DNA of 42,061 bases from Arthrobacter rhizophilus (lineage in GTDB: Bacteria; Actinomycetota; Actinomycetes; Actinomycetales; Micrococcaceae): NCBI RefSeq assembly GCF_026241105.1, contig NZ_JAPFFT010000031.1, positions 1-42,061 of the forward strand, given 5' to 3'. The notes under the pieces are model-generated. The model searched no databases. It saw only the letters and a program-made list of their open reading frames with translations, and was not told the DNA's origin. Below are positions 30,349 to 40,573 of the stretch, one piece after another. A program made the position numbers and the translations under genes. Positions within the stretch are counted from its first letter, which is position 1. Each line of letters starts with the position of its first letter.

Positions 30349-33300
30349 ATGACCGTGTCCATCGCCAGGCTCTCCGCGCAGTCGGGCCTGAGGTACCTGT
30401 TCAAGACCACGATGATGGACGACGTCTCGCCCGCTTCCCCGGACGCAACCAGCTACTACATGAAGGCCGGGACACCGCAGGGGCGCTGGCTCGGTAGCGG
30501 CCTGGACGGCATCACCCGAGCCCGCGGCGACCCAGTCACCGAAGCCGACGCCAAAGCCATCTTCGACGAAACCGTCCATCCGGACACCGGCGCTCCCCTG
30601 GGCCGCCCGCACGGCCAACCCACACTCGTCCAAAACAGCCAGGGACAAGCCAGCACGCGCCGCGCTGTCGCCGGATTCGATCTGACGTTCAGCGTCCCCA
30701 AATCAGTCTCCGTGCTCTGGGCGCTGAGCCCGCGGACCTTCCAAGACCAGATCCTTCAAACCCACCACGACGCCGTCACCGCCACACTGGAATGGTTGGA
30801 AGAGTCCGTCATCCACACAAGATCCGGACGCAATGGCGTTGCCCGCATCGGCACCACGGGAGCCATCGCCGCCGCCTTTGATCATTGGGAGTCGCGCGCC
30901 GGGGACCCGCAGCTGCACACCCACCTGGTCATCGCCAACCGCGTCCAACGGATCACCGACGGCGCCTGGGTCACCCTCGACTCCCGGACCCTCTACAAGG
31001 CCGCGGTTGCCGCGAGCGAACACTACAACGGACTGCTCTTCGATGCGCTCCACCGCCACCTCGGGACCGACACCGACATCCGCGAGCCCGCAGCCACCAC
31101 GCATAACCCGAGTGCGCAGCTCACCGGCGTCGATGACAGCCTGATCCGCGAATTCTCCCACCGCTCGCGCCTCATCGAGGCGGAAACCGACCGTCTCGTC
31201 GCCGCATGGACCACAACCCACGGCACTCCTCCAACGGCAACAACCACCATCAAGCTCCGCCAGCAGGCAACCCTCTCCACCCGCACCGCAAAGGCCAACA
31301 CCATCGCGCCGCTGCACCAACTCTCCGAACAGTGGCGGGCACGCGCCGAAGCCAAGGGCTTCGACCCCCGACTCGTGCTGGCCAACACCATCCGGCGTTC
31401 ACGGACCACTCCCTTCCGCTCGTCAGACTTCACCGCCGAGTGGGTGGACGCCGTTGCGTCGCTCACCCGGGAGCGGGTCGCCACCAAGCGCGCCACTTGG
31501 AACCGTTGGAACCTGCTGGCCGAGGCCGAACGGGTCTGCGCCGCGATCCGCTGCCACACACCGGAAGACCGCAACACCCTGATCGACGCCGTCGCCACCG
31601 CCGCCGAAACCCAATCGGTGCCCCTGAACGACTACCGGTACAGCGTCCCCGCGGACGCGCGGCCCGATCTGCACCTCGGCACCCGGAGTGTCTTCGACTT
31701 CCACGGCGCCCGCCTCTACACCGATGCCACCACCCTCGCCTGCGAGGAGGCCGTCATGGCGGCAAGGAACGACGACGGCGGCCCGGCTATCCGCCCAGGC
31801 GTCGCCATGGAGGTACTCGTCGGCTACAAACATCACGGCAAATTCGGGCTGCATGAGGACCAGAGGGCCGCGGCAGCGGAGGTGCTCGTGAGCGGGAACC
31901 GGCTCGACGCCGTCGTTGGTCCCGCCGGCACCGGCAAAACCACCACCCTCGGGGCAATCAAGACAGCTTGGGAAGCAGAGTTCGGTCCCGGCACCGTGGT
32001 CGGGCTCGCACCCGCGGCGGCGAGCGCCGAGGTCCTGGGGCGGGAACTCGCCATGGTCACCGAGAACGTCAGCAAATGGTTGTACGAGTCCGTCGGTCAA
32101 GGAGCAGGCCACCGGGCGGAGCGGTTCTTCGCCGTCGAGCAGCGCCTGGGCAACTCTGTGGCGAATACCCGTCTGGGGCAGGAAGCCATCCGGCTGGCCG
32201 CAGAGCAAAACAGATGGCGGTTCCACCCGAACCAGCTAATTGTCCTAGATGAAGCCTCGATGGTTTCCACCCTTCAGCTCTCGGCGCTGGTGCATCAGGC
32301 CCGGGACGCCGGAGCCAAAGTGCTGTTGGTGGGCGATCCCGGGCAGCTGGATGCCATCGATGCCGGCGGCGTCCTGGGCTGGTTGGACCGGCAAGGCAAA
32401 ACCAGCCGGTTGAGCACCATCTGGCGGTTTGAACATGCCTGGGAACGGGATGCCTCTCTGAAGCTTCGCGCCGGGGACGTCGCGGCCATCACCGCCTACG
32501 ACACGCACCAACGGCTCCGCCACGGCCCTTATCTGGACGTGCTCGACCATGCCTACTTGAATTGGCAAGCCGACATGCTGTCCGGAAGGTCGTCCATCCT
32601 CATCGCCGCGGATAACGACACCGTCGGCATGCTCAACGAACGAGCGCAGGCAGACCGCGTGATACAGGGTCTTGTGGATGCCGAACAGGCGGTCCTTCTG
32701 GGCGACGGGATGCGTGTCGGCCGTGGTGACACGGTCATCGCTCGCCGCAATGACCGCACCGTTACCGACAGCAACGGTGATTTCATCCGCAACGGCACTC
32801 TGCTCGACGTCGTGCGTGCCGGCAAGCGCGACGGCTCCCTGGTAGCGGTCCGGAGGGACACCGGCGCCATCGTCACCCTACACCGCGAGTATGTCGAGTC
32901 GGCGGTGGAGCTGGGATATGCGACGACGGCCCACCGCTCCCAGGGGATCACGGTCGACACCGGTCACACCGTCGTCACCCAAGGACGTCTCACACGTGAG
33001 CTTCTCTACGTCAGCATGACGCGCGGACGCGGCGGTAACTTCGCCTACGTCAGCGAAAACGACCCCATCGACCACGAACCGCTGGACCCCTCCTTGCAGC
33101 CGCAATGGCAGGAGATCCTCGCCGAAGTGCTCGCGGCAGAAGGCGCCGAACGAACCGCTCACGAAGTCCGCGACGCCGAACAGTCCAGCGCCGACACGCT
33201 CGACCGGCTCAGCGCCGAATACGACTACCTCGCCCAAATTGCTGCCGCCGAAGACCTGAGAAGGTTCATCAAGGCGCGCACTCTAGAGATTGATGAGGTG

Positions 33301-33906
33301 TTGCAGCAATCCCCCTCGTGGGGCGCGGCCGTCGCAGCCTGGCGCCGAGCGACCGCGGCCAGCCGGCCCGGGGCTCAGCGGACTGTCACCGCCGCTTTGG
33401 AAACAAGCGGCGATGCAAAGGACGTCGCAGCCGTTCTGCACGCCCGGCTCGTCACCTTCTCATCCCGCATGCCAGCCAGCGACCGTGCCGTCATCCCCGA
33501 ACCAATTCATACCAACCGGCCCGACCTTGCTGACATGATCAACCAAGTAACCCATGAGATCAGGCAGCGGGCCAAGCAAGTCGCGTCGGCCGCTTTGACG
33601 GAGGACGCTGAATGGAAACGAAAACTCGTCGAAACCCTCCCGCCGAACGTGACCGCGACAAATACCGCCCGCCTGGTCGCCATGGTTGCCATCTACAGGG
33701 ACCGCTGGGGTATCGACGACTCACCCCTCCCTCTGGGACCTGCACCGGCAGACCATGATTGGGAACAGTCATCGCAGTATGAACACCTCAAGCGCGTTGC
33801 TGACCGGGCTTCGTCCCAAGCCAACCGGCAACAACAACCCGGCCAACGGCTGGAAGATTCGATCTCCCGACAGATCAGCCCCATTACTGTCGGTTGGCAG
33901 CTCTGA
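30349..33906 (+). CDS. traA: MobF relaxase-helicase (TrwC/TraA family)
   Basis: An 1185-residue conjugative relaxase. The N-terminal TrwC domain has DLTFSVPKSVSVLWAL (residues 111-126) and the histidine triad region FDHWESRAGDPQLHTHLV (H179, H190, H192), which binds the metal. The catalytic tyrosines are probably the adjacent Tyr pair at residues 36-37 (SYYMKAGTP). The C-terminal half is a RecD/TraI-like SF1 helicase with Walker A GPAGTGKTTT (about residue 523), IVLDEASMVS (about 634) and the late motif AHRSQGITVD. Such proteins nick oriT and unwind the strand for transfer. GGAG lies nine bases before the ATG. Length is close to that of actinobacterial TraA proteins. No type IV secretion genes are visible in the window. 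Confidence 0.9.
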   Translation: MTVSIARLSAQSGLRYLFKTTMMDDVSPASPDATSYYMKAGTPQGRWLGSGLDGITRARGDPVTEADAKAIFDETVHPDTGAPLGRPHGQPTLVQNSQGQASTRRAVAGFDLTFSVPKSVSVLWALSPRTFQDQILQTHHDAVTATLEWLEESVIHTRSGRNGVARIGTTGAIAAAFDHWESRAGDPQLHTHLVIANRVQRITDGAWVTLDSRTLYKAAVAASEHYNGLLFDALHRHLGTDTDIREPAATTHNPSAQLTGVDDSLIREFSHRSRLIEAETDRLVAAWTTTHGTPPTATTTIKLRQQATLSTRTAKANTIAPLHQLSEQWRARAEAKGFDPRLVLANTIRRSRTTPFRSSDFTAEWVDAVASLTRERVATKRATWNRWNLLAEAERVCAAIRCHTPEDRNTLIDAVATAAETQSVPLNDYRYSVPADARPDLHLGTRSVFDFHGARLYTDATTLACEEAVMAARNDDGGPAIRPGVAMEVLVGYKHHGKFGLHEDQRAAAAEVLVSGNRLDAVVGPAGTGKTTTLGAIKTAWEAEFGPGTVVGLAPAAASAEVLGRELAMVTENVSKWLYESVGQGAGHRAERFFAVEQRLGNSVANTRLGQEAIRLAAEQNRWRFHPNQLIVLDEASMVSTLQLSALVHQARDAGAKVLLVGDPGQLDAIDAGGVLGWLDRQGKTSRLSTIWRFEHAWERDASLKLRAGDVAAITAYDTHQRLRHGPYLDVLDHAYLNWQADMLSGRSSILIAADNDTVGMLNERAQADRVIQGLVDAEQAVLLGDGMRVGRGDTVIARRNDRTVTDSNGDFIRNGTLLDVVRAGKRDGSLVAVRRDTGAIVTLHREYVESAVELGYATTAHRSQGITVDTGHTVVTQGRLTRELLYVSMTRGRGGNFAYVSENDPIDHEPLDPSLQPQWQEILAEVLAAEGAERTAHEVRDAEQSSADTLDRLSAEYDYLAQIAAAEDLRRFIKARTLEIDEVLQQSPSWGAAVAAWRRATAASRPGAQRTVTAALETSGDAKDVAAVLHARLVTFSSRMPASDRAVIPEPIHTNRPDLADMINQVTHEIRQRAKQVASAALTEDAEWKRKLVETLPPNVTATNTARLVAMVAIYRDRWGIDDSPLPLGPAPADHDWEQSSQYEHLKRVADRASSQANRQQQPGQRLEDSISRQISPITVGWQL

Positions 33907-34018
33907 CATCAAAATCACGATGCTCCTCCGCACGGTCATGCCGCCTGCACCGTTGTCTCCCATGAAGTAGGAACAGCGCCTGGCCGTATGTCAGGTGACC
34001 AAGACCACGGAGACTCCA

Positions 34019-34231
34019 ATGACGACGACGCCAAATCGCAACCAGCCCGTCGAGGCTGACCAACAGTGGCTAACCCCAAAAGAGATCTGCGCACAGCTAC
34101 AGATCCCCGAACAGACCTTCTACCAGTGGCGAGCCAAGCACGTCGGGCCACACGCATACCGTATCGGCAGGCACCTGCGCATCCGCCAGAGCGACTTCGT
34201 TGCCTGGCTGTCGCTGCACGCAGAACCGTAA
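34019..34231 (+). CDS. xis: excisionase-like helix-turn-helix protein
   Basis: A 70-residue MerR/excisionase-type DNA-binding protein: WLTPKEICAQLQIPEQTFYQ forms the helix-turn-helix and YRIGRHLRIRQSDFVAWL the wing and last helix. The ATG at 34019 is chosen because GGAG lies six bases upstream; a GTG at 33995 lacks such a site. It precedes the integrase by 25 bases, the common xis-int order, and would direct the integrase toward excision. Confidence 0.85.
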   Translation: MTTTPNRNQPVEADQQWLTPKEICAQLQIPEQTFYQWRAKHVGPHAYRIGRHLRIRQSDFVAWLSLHAEP

Positions 34232-34256
34232 CCGGCCCAAAACCTGCACGCGATAA

Positions 34257-35471
34257 ATGAGCAGGTACCCACTGCCCCTCGGAACATGGGGTCTCATCCG
34301 CACCGACCGGGCAACAGCAAGAAGCTGGCGTGCACGGGCCAGATACCGGGACCTCGACGGGCAAACGCGAAAAATCGAAGCCCGAGGGCCGTCCGCCGCA
34401 GCGGCACGGCGAAATCTCCAGATCAAACTGCAAAAAAGGCAGACCCAAGGCAACGCCTTCATCAGCGCAACAGACCAGATCCGCGACCTCTCGGAGGTCT
34501 ACCTGGCAGAACTGCAACGCTCGGACAAGGCATCACGGACCAAGGACAAGTACGCATTCAGCGTCAAGAAGTACATTCTGCCTGGAATCGGCTCTGTCCG
34601 CATTGGAGAGACCACGCCAGGCGTCGTGGATCACTTCACCCGAAATGTTGTCGACGCGGCCGGCCCCGCTACGGCCCGCACATGCGGGGCCGTGTTGTCG
34701 TCGATGTTCAAAATTGCGCTGCGCCACGACGCTGTGAGCATCAATCCGGTCCTAGGAATCTCCATCCCGAGAAGTCGGGCGGCAAAGCCTCAAGCCCTGG
34801 ATCCGGAACAGTTTCTGGATCTGAGGACCAAGCTCATTGCTTGGGAGCAGGGATCGATGCTTGGCCGCACGAGATCCCAGGAACTCCACCAAATCGCCGA
34901 CGTCCTCATCACCACAGGCTTACGGCCCGGCGAGCTATTCGCACTGTTCTGGGCCGACGTCGACCTCGACGCAGACCCGCCAACCGTGCATGTCCACGCC
35001 ACAGTCATCCGTACTTCCACCGGCAGCGTCACCATTCAAGACCACCCAAAATCCGAGCACGGATTCCGCTACGTGACCATACCGCCAAACCTCGCCGAGT
35101 CGCTTCGAAGGCGACACCTCAGGCAAAGCACCAGCGCCGCTGCGAATCCCTTGGACTTGGTCTTCCCCTCATCTACAGGAACGGTGTGCGATCCGAACAA
35201 TATCGGCAAGACCTGGCGCAAAGCGGCAGACGACATCGGATACTCGTGGGTGACGTTCAAAACGTTCCGCAAGGCCAACGCGACCCTCATTGCACGGACC
35301 ATGGGCGCCGAAACGGCCGCGTACCAGGCCGGGCACTCCAAGGTGTCAATGACCCGAAAGCACTACGTCGAGGAATACAAAGAAGCGATCGACACACGGG
35401 CCGTACTCGGCGCCTTCGACGCAGCCAACGGGGGACCAGGAGCGCCTGGCAAGACCGGTCTCCAAATCTGA
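34257..35471 (+). CDS. int: tyrosine-recombinase integrase
   Basis: A 404-residue phage-type integrase. An arm-binding N-terminus is followed by a SAM-like core-binding domain (about residues 73-175) and the catalytic domain. The box I Arg is in TTGLRPGELFAL (R223); the second Arg is in FKTFRKANATL (R338) where the usual His of H-x-x-R is a Lys (K335); H360 is in AGHSKVSMT and the nucleophile is probably Y370 (TRKHY). The stop is 90 bases from the 3' end of the tRNA-Thr gene, the normal arrangement for an integrase at its attachment site. The gene start has a poor ribosome binding site, compatible with coupling to the excisionase gene. Confidence 0.92.
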   Translation: MSRYPLPLGTWGLIRTDRATARSWRARARYRDLDGQTRKIEARGPSAAAARRNLQIKLQKRQTQGNAFISATDQIRDLSEVYLAELQRSDKASRTKDKYAFSVKKYILPGIGSVRIGETTPGVVDHFTRNVVDAAGPATARTCGAVLSSMFKIALRHDAVSINPVLGISIPRSRAAKPQALDPEQFLDLRTKLIAWEQGSMLGRTRSQELHQIADVLITTGLRPGELFALFWADVDLDADPPTVHVHATVIRTSTGSVTIQDHPKSEHGFRYVTIPPNLAESLRRRHLRQSTSAAANPLDLVFPSSTGTVCDPNNIGKTWRKAADDIGYSWVTFKTFRKANATLIARTMGAETAAYQAGHSKVSMTRKHYVEEYKEAIDTRAVLGAFDAANGGPGAPGKTGLQI

Positions 35472-35560
35472 TCTAGGTGAGTTAAAGGTGAGTCCGGCGC
35501 CAAAAAGTTCAAATAGCTCTGACCAGAATCAACAAACCTGCACGTCAAAGCCAAACTAAG

Positions 35561-35634
35561 AGCCCCCTGTCGGATTCGAACCGACGACCCCCGCTTTACA
35601 AGAGCGGTGCTCTGGCCAACTGAGCTAAGGAGGC
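35561..35634 (-). tRNA. tRNA-Thr (anticodon UGU)
   Basis: The minus strand folds as a full cloverleaf: acceptor GCCTCCT paired with AGGGGGC, D-arm AGCTCAGTTGGCCAGAGC, anticodon stem CCGCT/AGCGG with loop CTTGTAA (anticodon TGT), and T-arm GTCGG-TTCGAAT-CCGAC. CCA is not encoded. Its 3' end faces the integrase, so it is the likely attachment site; the element would restore the 3' end of the tRNA upon integration. Confidence 0.97.
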
Positions 35635-35843
35635 GCGCCCCGGCGGACCGGGACAGATGCCCCGGCAAGCCGGAGCTGGTGCGCATCAGCGCTAGATAAG
35701 GGTAGCCCAAGACCTCCCGCCCACGGAAATTCCTCGCGGGCGAGGCTCCAAAGCGAGCGCCCGGCGGCCCCACCCGCCGTCGGGCCCTCAGTCCCGCGCC
35801 GCGAGCACCGCCCGGGCCGGCGTCAAGATTCCCGCAGGACGAT

Positions 35844-36722
35844 CTACTTCTTCGCGGCCGCAGCGGCGTTCAGGTCGGCGACGAGGTCCGTCTTGCCGTC
35901 CCACTGCTTGCCTTCGACGAAGACCGTGGGCGTACCGGTGACTCCGATGACCGCGGCCTCCTTTGTGACAACCTTGACGAACGGGCGGTAGGTCTTGCTG
36001 TCCACGCAGGAGTCAATGTTGGCTGCGCCTGCTTCGGTGGCCATCTTCTTGAGGTCGTTGTCCGAAAGGCCTGCGCTACCCTCAGCGGGCTGGCGTGCGA
36101 ACAGCAGGTCAACGAAGGCCGAGTACTTGTCCGGCGAAGAGTTCACAACGCAAGCCGCGGCATTGGCGGCACGGGAGGAGTAGTTGGTGCTGGAGCTGGC
36201 GTCAAGGAAGCCGAGCGGACGGTACTCCAGGCTGATCTTGCCATCGTTGCGCAGCTGGGTCAGCTGCTGGTTGTACGTGGCTTCGAAGTTCTTGCAGACC
36301 GGGCAGATGAAGTCGATGTAGGCCACTACCTTGACCGGCTTGCCGGCCTCGGCCTCGGCACCGGGAGCGGTCACCGTGGCGGGCGGGGTGGCGGGGGCTG
36401 ACGGCAAGGACGCCAGGTCGACCGTGGCTGCCGCGGCCTTCGTCACGTCGGTGCCCTTGAGGAGGGTGACGCCGCCGTGCACGTTGGAGTTGGCCGGCGT
36501 CGGGCCTTGATCGGCGATGGGGGCGTTGTTGGTAATGTTCTGGCTGACTATCAGGGCAACCACTGCGAGGATCGCCACGACGGCAACCACAATGCCCCAC
36601 CCGATGAGCAACTTGTTGCGCTTGTCCTTCTTCAGCTGAGCTTCGCGGATCTCGCGGGCCTTTTCGCGGGCCTGGGCGGTGCGCTCTGCCTTGGACAGAC
36701 GTGGTTCGTTTGCGGGGCTCAT
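35844..36722 (-). CDS. membrane-anchored DsbA-family thioredoxin protein
   Basis: A 292-residue protein. A charged cytoplasmic N-terminus (SKAERTAQAREKAREIREAQ) precedes one membrane helix (LLIGWGIVVAVVAILAVVAL, residues about 38-58), then a Pro/Ala linker and an extracytoplasmic DsbA/DSBA-like domain. The active site is CPVC within AYIDFICPVCKNFEATYN, and the cis-Pro loop is GVTGTPTVFVEG. It would act in thiol-disulfide exchange outside the membrane. GAGG stands before the ATG. It is divergent from otsA. The gene is intact and common next to trehalose genes in this group; it belongs to the chromosome outside the element. Confidence 0.9.
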   Translation of the reverse strand: MSPANEPRLSKAERTAQAREKAREIREAQLKKDKRNKLLIGWGIVVAVVAILAVVALIVSQNITNNAPIADQGPTPANSNVHGGVTLLKGTDVTKAAAATVDLASLPSAPATPPATVTAPGAEAEAGKPVKVVAYIDFICPVCKNFEATYNQQLTQLRNDGKISLEYRPLGFLDASSSTNYSSRAANAAACVVNSSPDKYSAFVDLLFARQPAEGSAGLSDNDLKKMATEAGAANIDSCVDSKTYRPFVKVVTKEAAVIGVTGTPTVFVEGKQWDGKTDLVADLNAAAAAKK

Positions 36723-36900
36723 CAGTTCCTCGTGATTGATCGACGGCGTTGGTCTAGCTATGGCAACGGGGCCAGTTTACGGGAGAAGACTGACAGCCAT
36801 GCTGGGGTCTTGGACTCCAGTCCGAGGAACGAGCAAGTGTCCTTGATGATTCCCGCCGGTAGGGTGGGAGATGAGTCACAAGCAACCCCAGGGGGCAGCA

Positions 36901-38391
36901 ATGCAAGTACCGGCAAGCGAAATAATCGACATCGCACCCGAGGGCAGACAGGCGCAAAAGTCCACGAAGTACGATTTCATGGTGGTCTCCAACCGCCTTC
37001 CGGTGGACCGTTTCCCTAGCGACGGCGGGGATAACGCGGCCGAGGGATGGCGCCGCTCTCCCGGTGGCCTGGTTACGGCCCTCGCCCCGATTATGACAAA
37101 GACCGACGGCGCGTGGGTGGGCTGGCACGGCGCCCCGGACGAGCCCCTTGAGCCTTTCAGCCACAGCGGGATGGACTTGGTTCCCGTCGACCTCAGCACC
37201 GACGATGTTGAGCTCTATTACGAAGGTTTCTCCAACGCCACCCTCTGGCCGCTTTACCACGACGTCATTGCTCCGCCGGAGTTCCACCGCACATGGTGGG
37301 ACAGCTACCGCCGGGTCAACCGCCGGTTCGCCGACGCCGTCATCCAGCACGCGGACCACGGAGCCACCGTGTGGGTACAGGACTACCAACTCCAGCTCGT
37401 GCCGAGCATGCTCCGCCAGGCGCGCCCGGACCTACGGATCGGTTTCTTTAACCACATCCCGTTCCCACCGCCGGAAATCTTCGCCCAGCTACCGTGGCGC
37501 CAGGCCATCATCGAAGGACTGCTGGGCGCTGACCTGGTGGGCTTCCAGCGCCCCAGTGACGCGGCGAACTTCATGCGCTCGGCGCGCCGCTTCATCGGCG
37601 CCAGCGTCAAGCAGCAGCAGATCCATGTCAAAAGTCCGGACGGCCGGATTTCGCATATTGCCCGCGCACAGGCCTTCCCGATCTCAATCGCAGTGGACCA
37701 GATCAGCGAACTCGCCGAGCGCCCGGACATCATCGAACGCGCCCGGCAGATCCGCCAAGACCTCGGCAACCCCAAAACCATCCTCCTGGGCGTAGACCGC
37801 CTGGACTACACAAAGGGCATCCCGCACCGCTTGAAGGCGTTCGAGGAACTCCTCAAGGAAGGTCGGCTCACAGTGGAGGACGCCACGCTGATCCAGGTGG
37901 CGAGCCCCAGCCGCGAGCGCGTGCGGCAATACAGGCTCCTGCGCGAGGAAATCGAAGGCACCGTGGGCCACATCAACGGCAGCTACGACACCATGCAGAA
38001 CACCGCCGTCCGGTACCTCCACCACAGCTACCCGATCGAGGAAATGGTGGCCCTTTACCTTGCCGCCGACGTCATGCTGGTCACGGCATTGCGCGACGGC
38101 ATGAACCTCGTGGCCAAGGAGTATGTCACCGCCCGGACCAACAACACGGGAGCCTTGGTCCTCAGCGAATTCACGGGCGCCGCAGATCAACTCAAGCAAG
38201 CACTCCTGATGAATCCGCATGACATCGACGGGCTCAAGAACACCATCATGAGGGCCGTGCACCTGCCCCCGAATGAATCCCGCCGCCGGATGAAGTCCAT
38301 GCGCAAACAAATCCTCGACCACGACGTCGATCATTGGTCCGCCGAATTCCTCTCGGCCCTAGCAGAAACCGTGGTACGCGATGACACGTGA
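36901..38391 (+). CDS. otsA: alpha,alpha-trehalose-phosphate synthase (UDP-forming)
   Basis: A GT20 glycosyltransferase of 496 residues, which joins UDP-glucose and glucose-6-phosphate to trehalose-6-phosphate. Marks in order: FMVVSNRLPVDR, VWVQDYQLQLVPSML, FFNHIPFPPPEIF, LGVDRLDYTKGIPHRLKAFE and TALRDGMNLVAKEYV. These are the conserved donor and acceptor-binding segments. AGGGGG five bases before the ATG at 36901 favours this start; an in-frame ATG at 36871 has a purine stretch directly adjoining it and is the alternative. otsB overlaps the 3' end by 11 bases, so the two enzymes are co-translated. Trehalose is a stress and carbon-storage sugar in these bacteria. Confidence 0.95.
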   Translation: MQVPASEIIDIAPEGRQAQKSTKYDFMVVSNRLPVDRFPSDGGDNAAEGWRRSPGGLVTALAPIMTKTDGAWVGWHGAPDEPLEPFSHSGMDLVPVDLSTDDVELYYEGFSNATLWPLYHDVIAPPEFHRTWWDSYRRVNRRFADAVIQHADHGATVWVQDYQLQLVPSMLRQARPDLRIGFFNHIPFPPPEIFAQLPWRQAIIEGLLGADLVGFQRPSDAANFMRSARRFIGASVKQQQIHVKSPDGRISHIARAQAFPISIAVDQISELAERPDIIERARQIRQDLGNPKTILLGVDRLDYTKGIPHRLKAFEELLKEGRLTVEDATLIQVASPSRERVRQYRLLREEIEGTVGHINGSYDTMQNTAVRYLHHSYPIEEMVALYLAADVMLVTALRDGMNLVAKEYVTARTNNTGALVLSEFTGAADQLKQALLMNPHDIDGLKNTIMRAVHLPPNESRRRMKSMRKQILDHDVDHWSAEFLSALAETVVRDDT

Positions 38392-39205
38392 AACAGCGGG
38401 CACTCCCCCTCTGAGCTTGTCCCCTGAATTGCTCGACGCCGTCCGCCGGATCGCCGGAACAGATCACCTTTTGGTGGCGATGGACTTTGACGGCACCATC
38501 TCCCCGATCGTGGACCACGCCGACGCCGCGCGCCCGCTCCAGCGGTCAGCGACCGCTTTCGCTGAGCTCGCCGAACTTCCGAGGACGACGACGGCGCTCA
38601 TCTCCGGGCGCGCATTGGCCAGCCTGCGGGCGGTCGCCTCGCCCCCCGAGGCCACGCTGCTGATTGGCAGCCACGGCGCGGAGGCGTGGCTGGGCGCCGG
38701 TTCGGCGGAACTCCAGCTCGACGATGCTCAACGGGAGCTCCTCGCCGAAGTCCGCGAGGTCTTGGCGGGAATCTCGCAGGAAGCTCCGGGGACAGTCCTC
38801 GAAGACAAACCGGCCGGCGTCGTACTCCACACTCGGCGTGCAGCAGACGACGTGGCGGAGGACGCTGTGGCCGCGGCGCGGACGGTCCTTGAAGGCCGTC
38901 CGGGAGTCTTCCTCAAGAACGGCAAGCGCGTCCTCGAAACGTCTGTGGTGCATTCGTCCAAAGGCGAGGCTGTCGATTTCCTGCGCCAGGTGACTGGCGC
39001 CACCGGTGTCCTTTTTGCGGGCGACGACGTCACTGATGAAGACGCGATTGCCAGGCTGGTTGCCGGGGATGTCGGCGTGAAAGTCGGGCTGGATTTCACC
39101 CAGGCCGAGTTCCGGATCGAAGCCCCGGTTCATGTCGCCGAACTCTTGGAAGCGGTCCTTCGCGAACGGCGCCGCGAAGTCTCGAGAGACTCATCTCACA
39201 TGTGA
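38381..39205 (+). CDS. otsB: trehalose-6-phosphate phosphatase
   Basis: A 274-residue HAD-superfamily phosphatase of the OtsB type. Motif I is LVAMDFDGTISPI (nucleophile Asp and acid/base Asp), motif II lies in TTALISGRALASL, and motif IV is FAGDDVTDEDA. SHGAEAW and KPAGVVLHTR are trehalose-phosphatase signatures. It removes the phosphate from the OtsA product. The ATG lies inside the otsA coding end. A possible terminator follows at 39301-39320. Confidence 0.95.
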   Translation: MTRETAGTPPLSLSPELLDAVRRIAGTDHLLVAMDFDGTISPIVDHADAARPLQRSATAFAELAELPRTTTALISGRALASLRAVASPPEATLLIGSHGAEAWLGAGSAELQLDDAQRELLAEVREVLAGISQEAPGTVLEDKPAGVVLHTRRAADDVAEDAVAAARTVLEGRPGVFLKNGKRVLETSVVHSSKGEAVDFLRQVTGATGVLFAGDDVTDEDAIARLVAGDVGVKVGLDFTQAEFRIEAPVHVAELLEAVLRERRREVSRDSSHM

Positions 39206-39260
39206 CATTCGTAACATTTGGGCGATTACCCCGAGCTACTGCCATACTCTTGGTTGTGAT

Positions 39261-39288
39261 GTGACGCACAACTACCGTGCGGCGTCAC
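39261..39288. promoter_or_regulatory. hairpin between otsB and the ABC ATPase gene
   Basis: GTGACGC (39261-39267) and GCGTCAC (39282-39288) are perfect inverted arms, with CAC/GTG pairs inside. No T-run follows. It may be an operator for the downstream gene or part of the otsAB terminator region. Confidence 0.35.
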
Positions 39289-39300
39289 TCAGTCTCCCTT

Positions 39301-39320
39301 GCCCGGGCTCAGCCCAGGGC
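39301..39320. terminator. possible otsAB terminator hairpin
   Basis: GCCCGGGCT pairs with AGCCCAGGGC around a two-base loop with one bulged base. It lies 96 bases past the otsB stop and about 80 before the next gene. There is no T-tract, so assignment is tentative. Confidence 0.35.
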
Positions 39321-39399
39321 GGGGAGTCCAACTGAATAAACATGAACCATTCACAACGGATCGTCCGGCACGTACCTGCCGGTGAAGGGATTGATAACT

Positions 39400-40482
<1,083 letters not shown>

Positions 40483-40498
40483 CACCCGCACCGCACTA

Positions 40499-40537
40499 AC
40501 GACGGCGGCCCTTCCGAAGTGGACGGGCCGCCGTCGT
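40499..40537. terminator. hairpin terminator after the ABC ATPase
   Basis: ACGACGGCGGCCC (40499-40511) pairs perfectly with GGGCCGCCGTCGT (40525-40537) around a 13-base loop, 17 bases after the ATPase stop codon. Confidence 0.85.
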
Positions 40538-40573
40538 CGTTAACAGCAGCCTCCATACGGAAGAATTGACACC

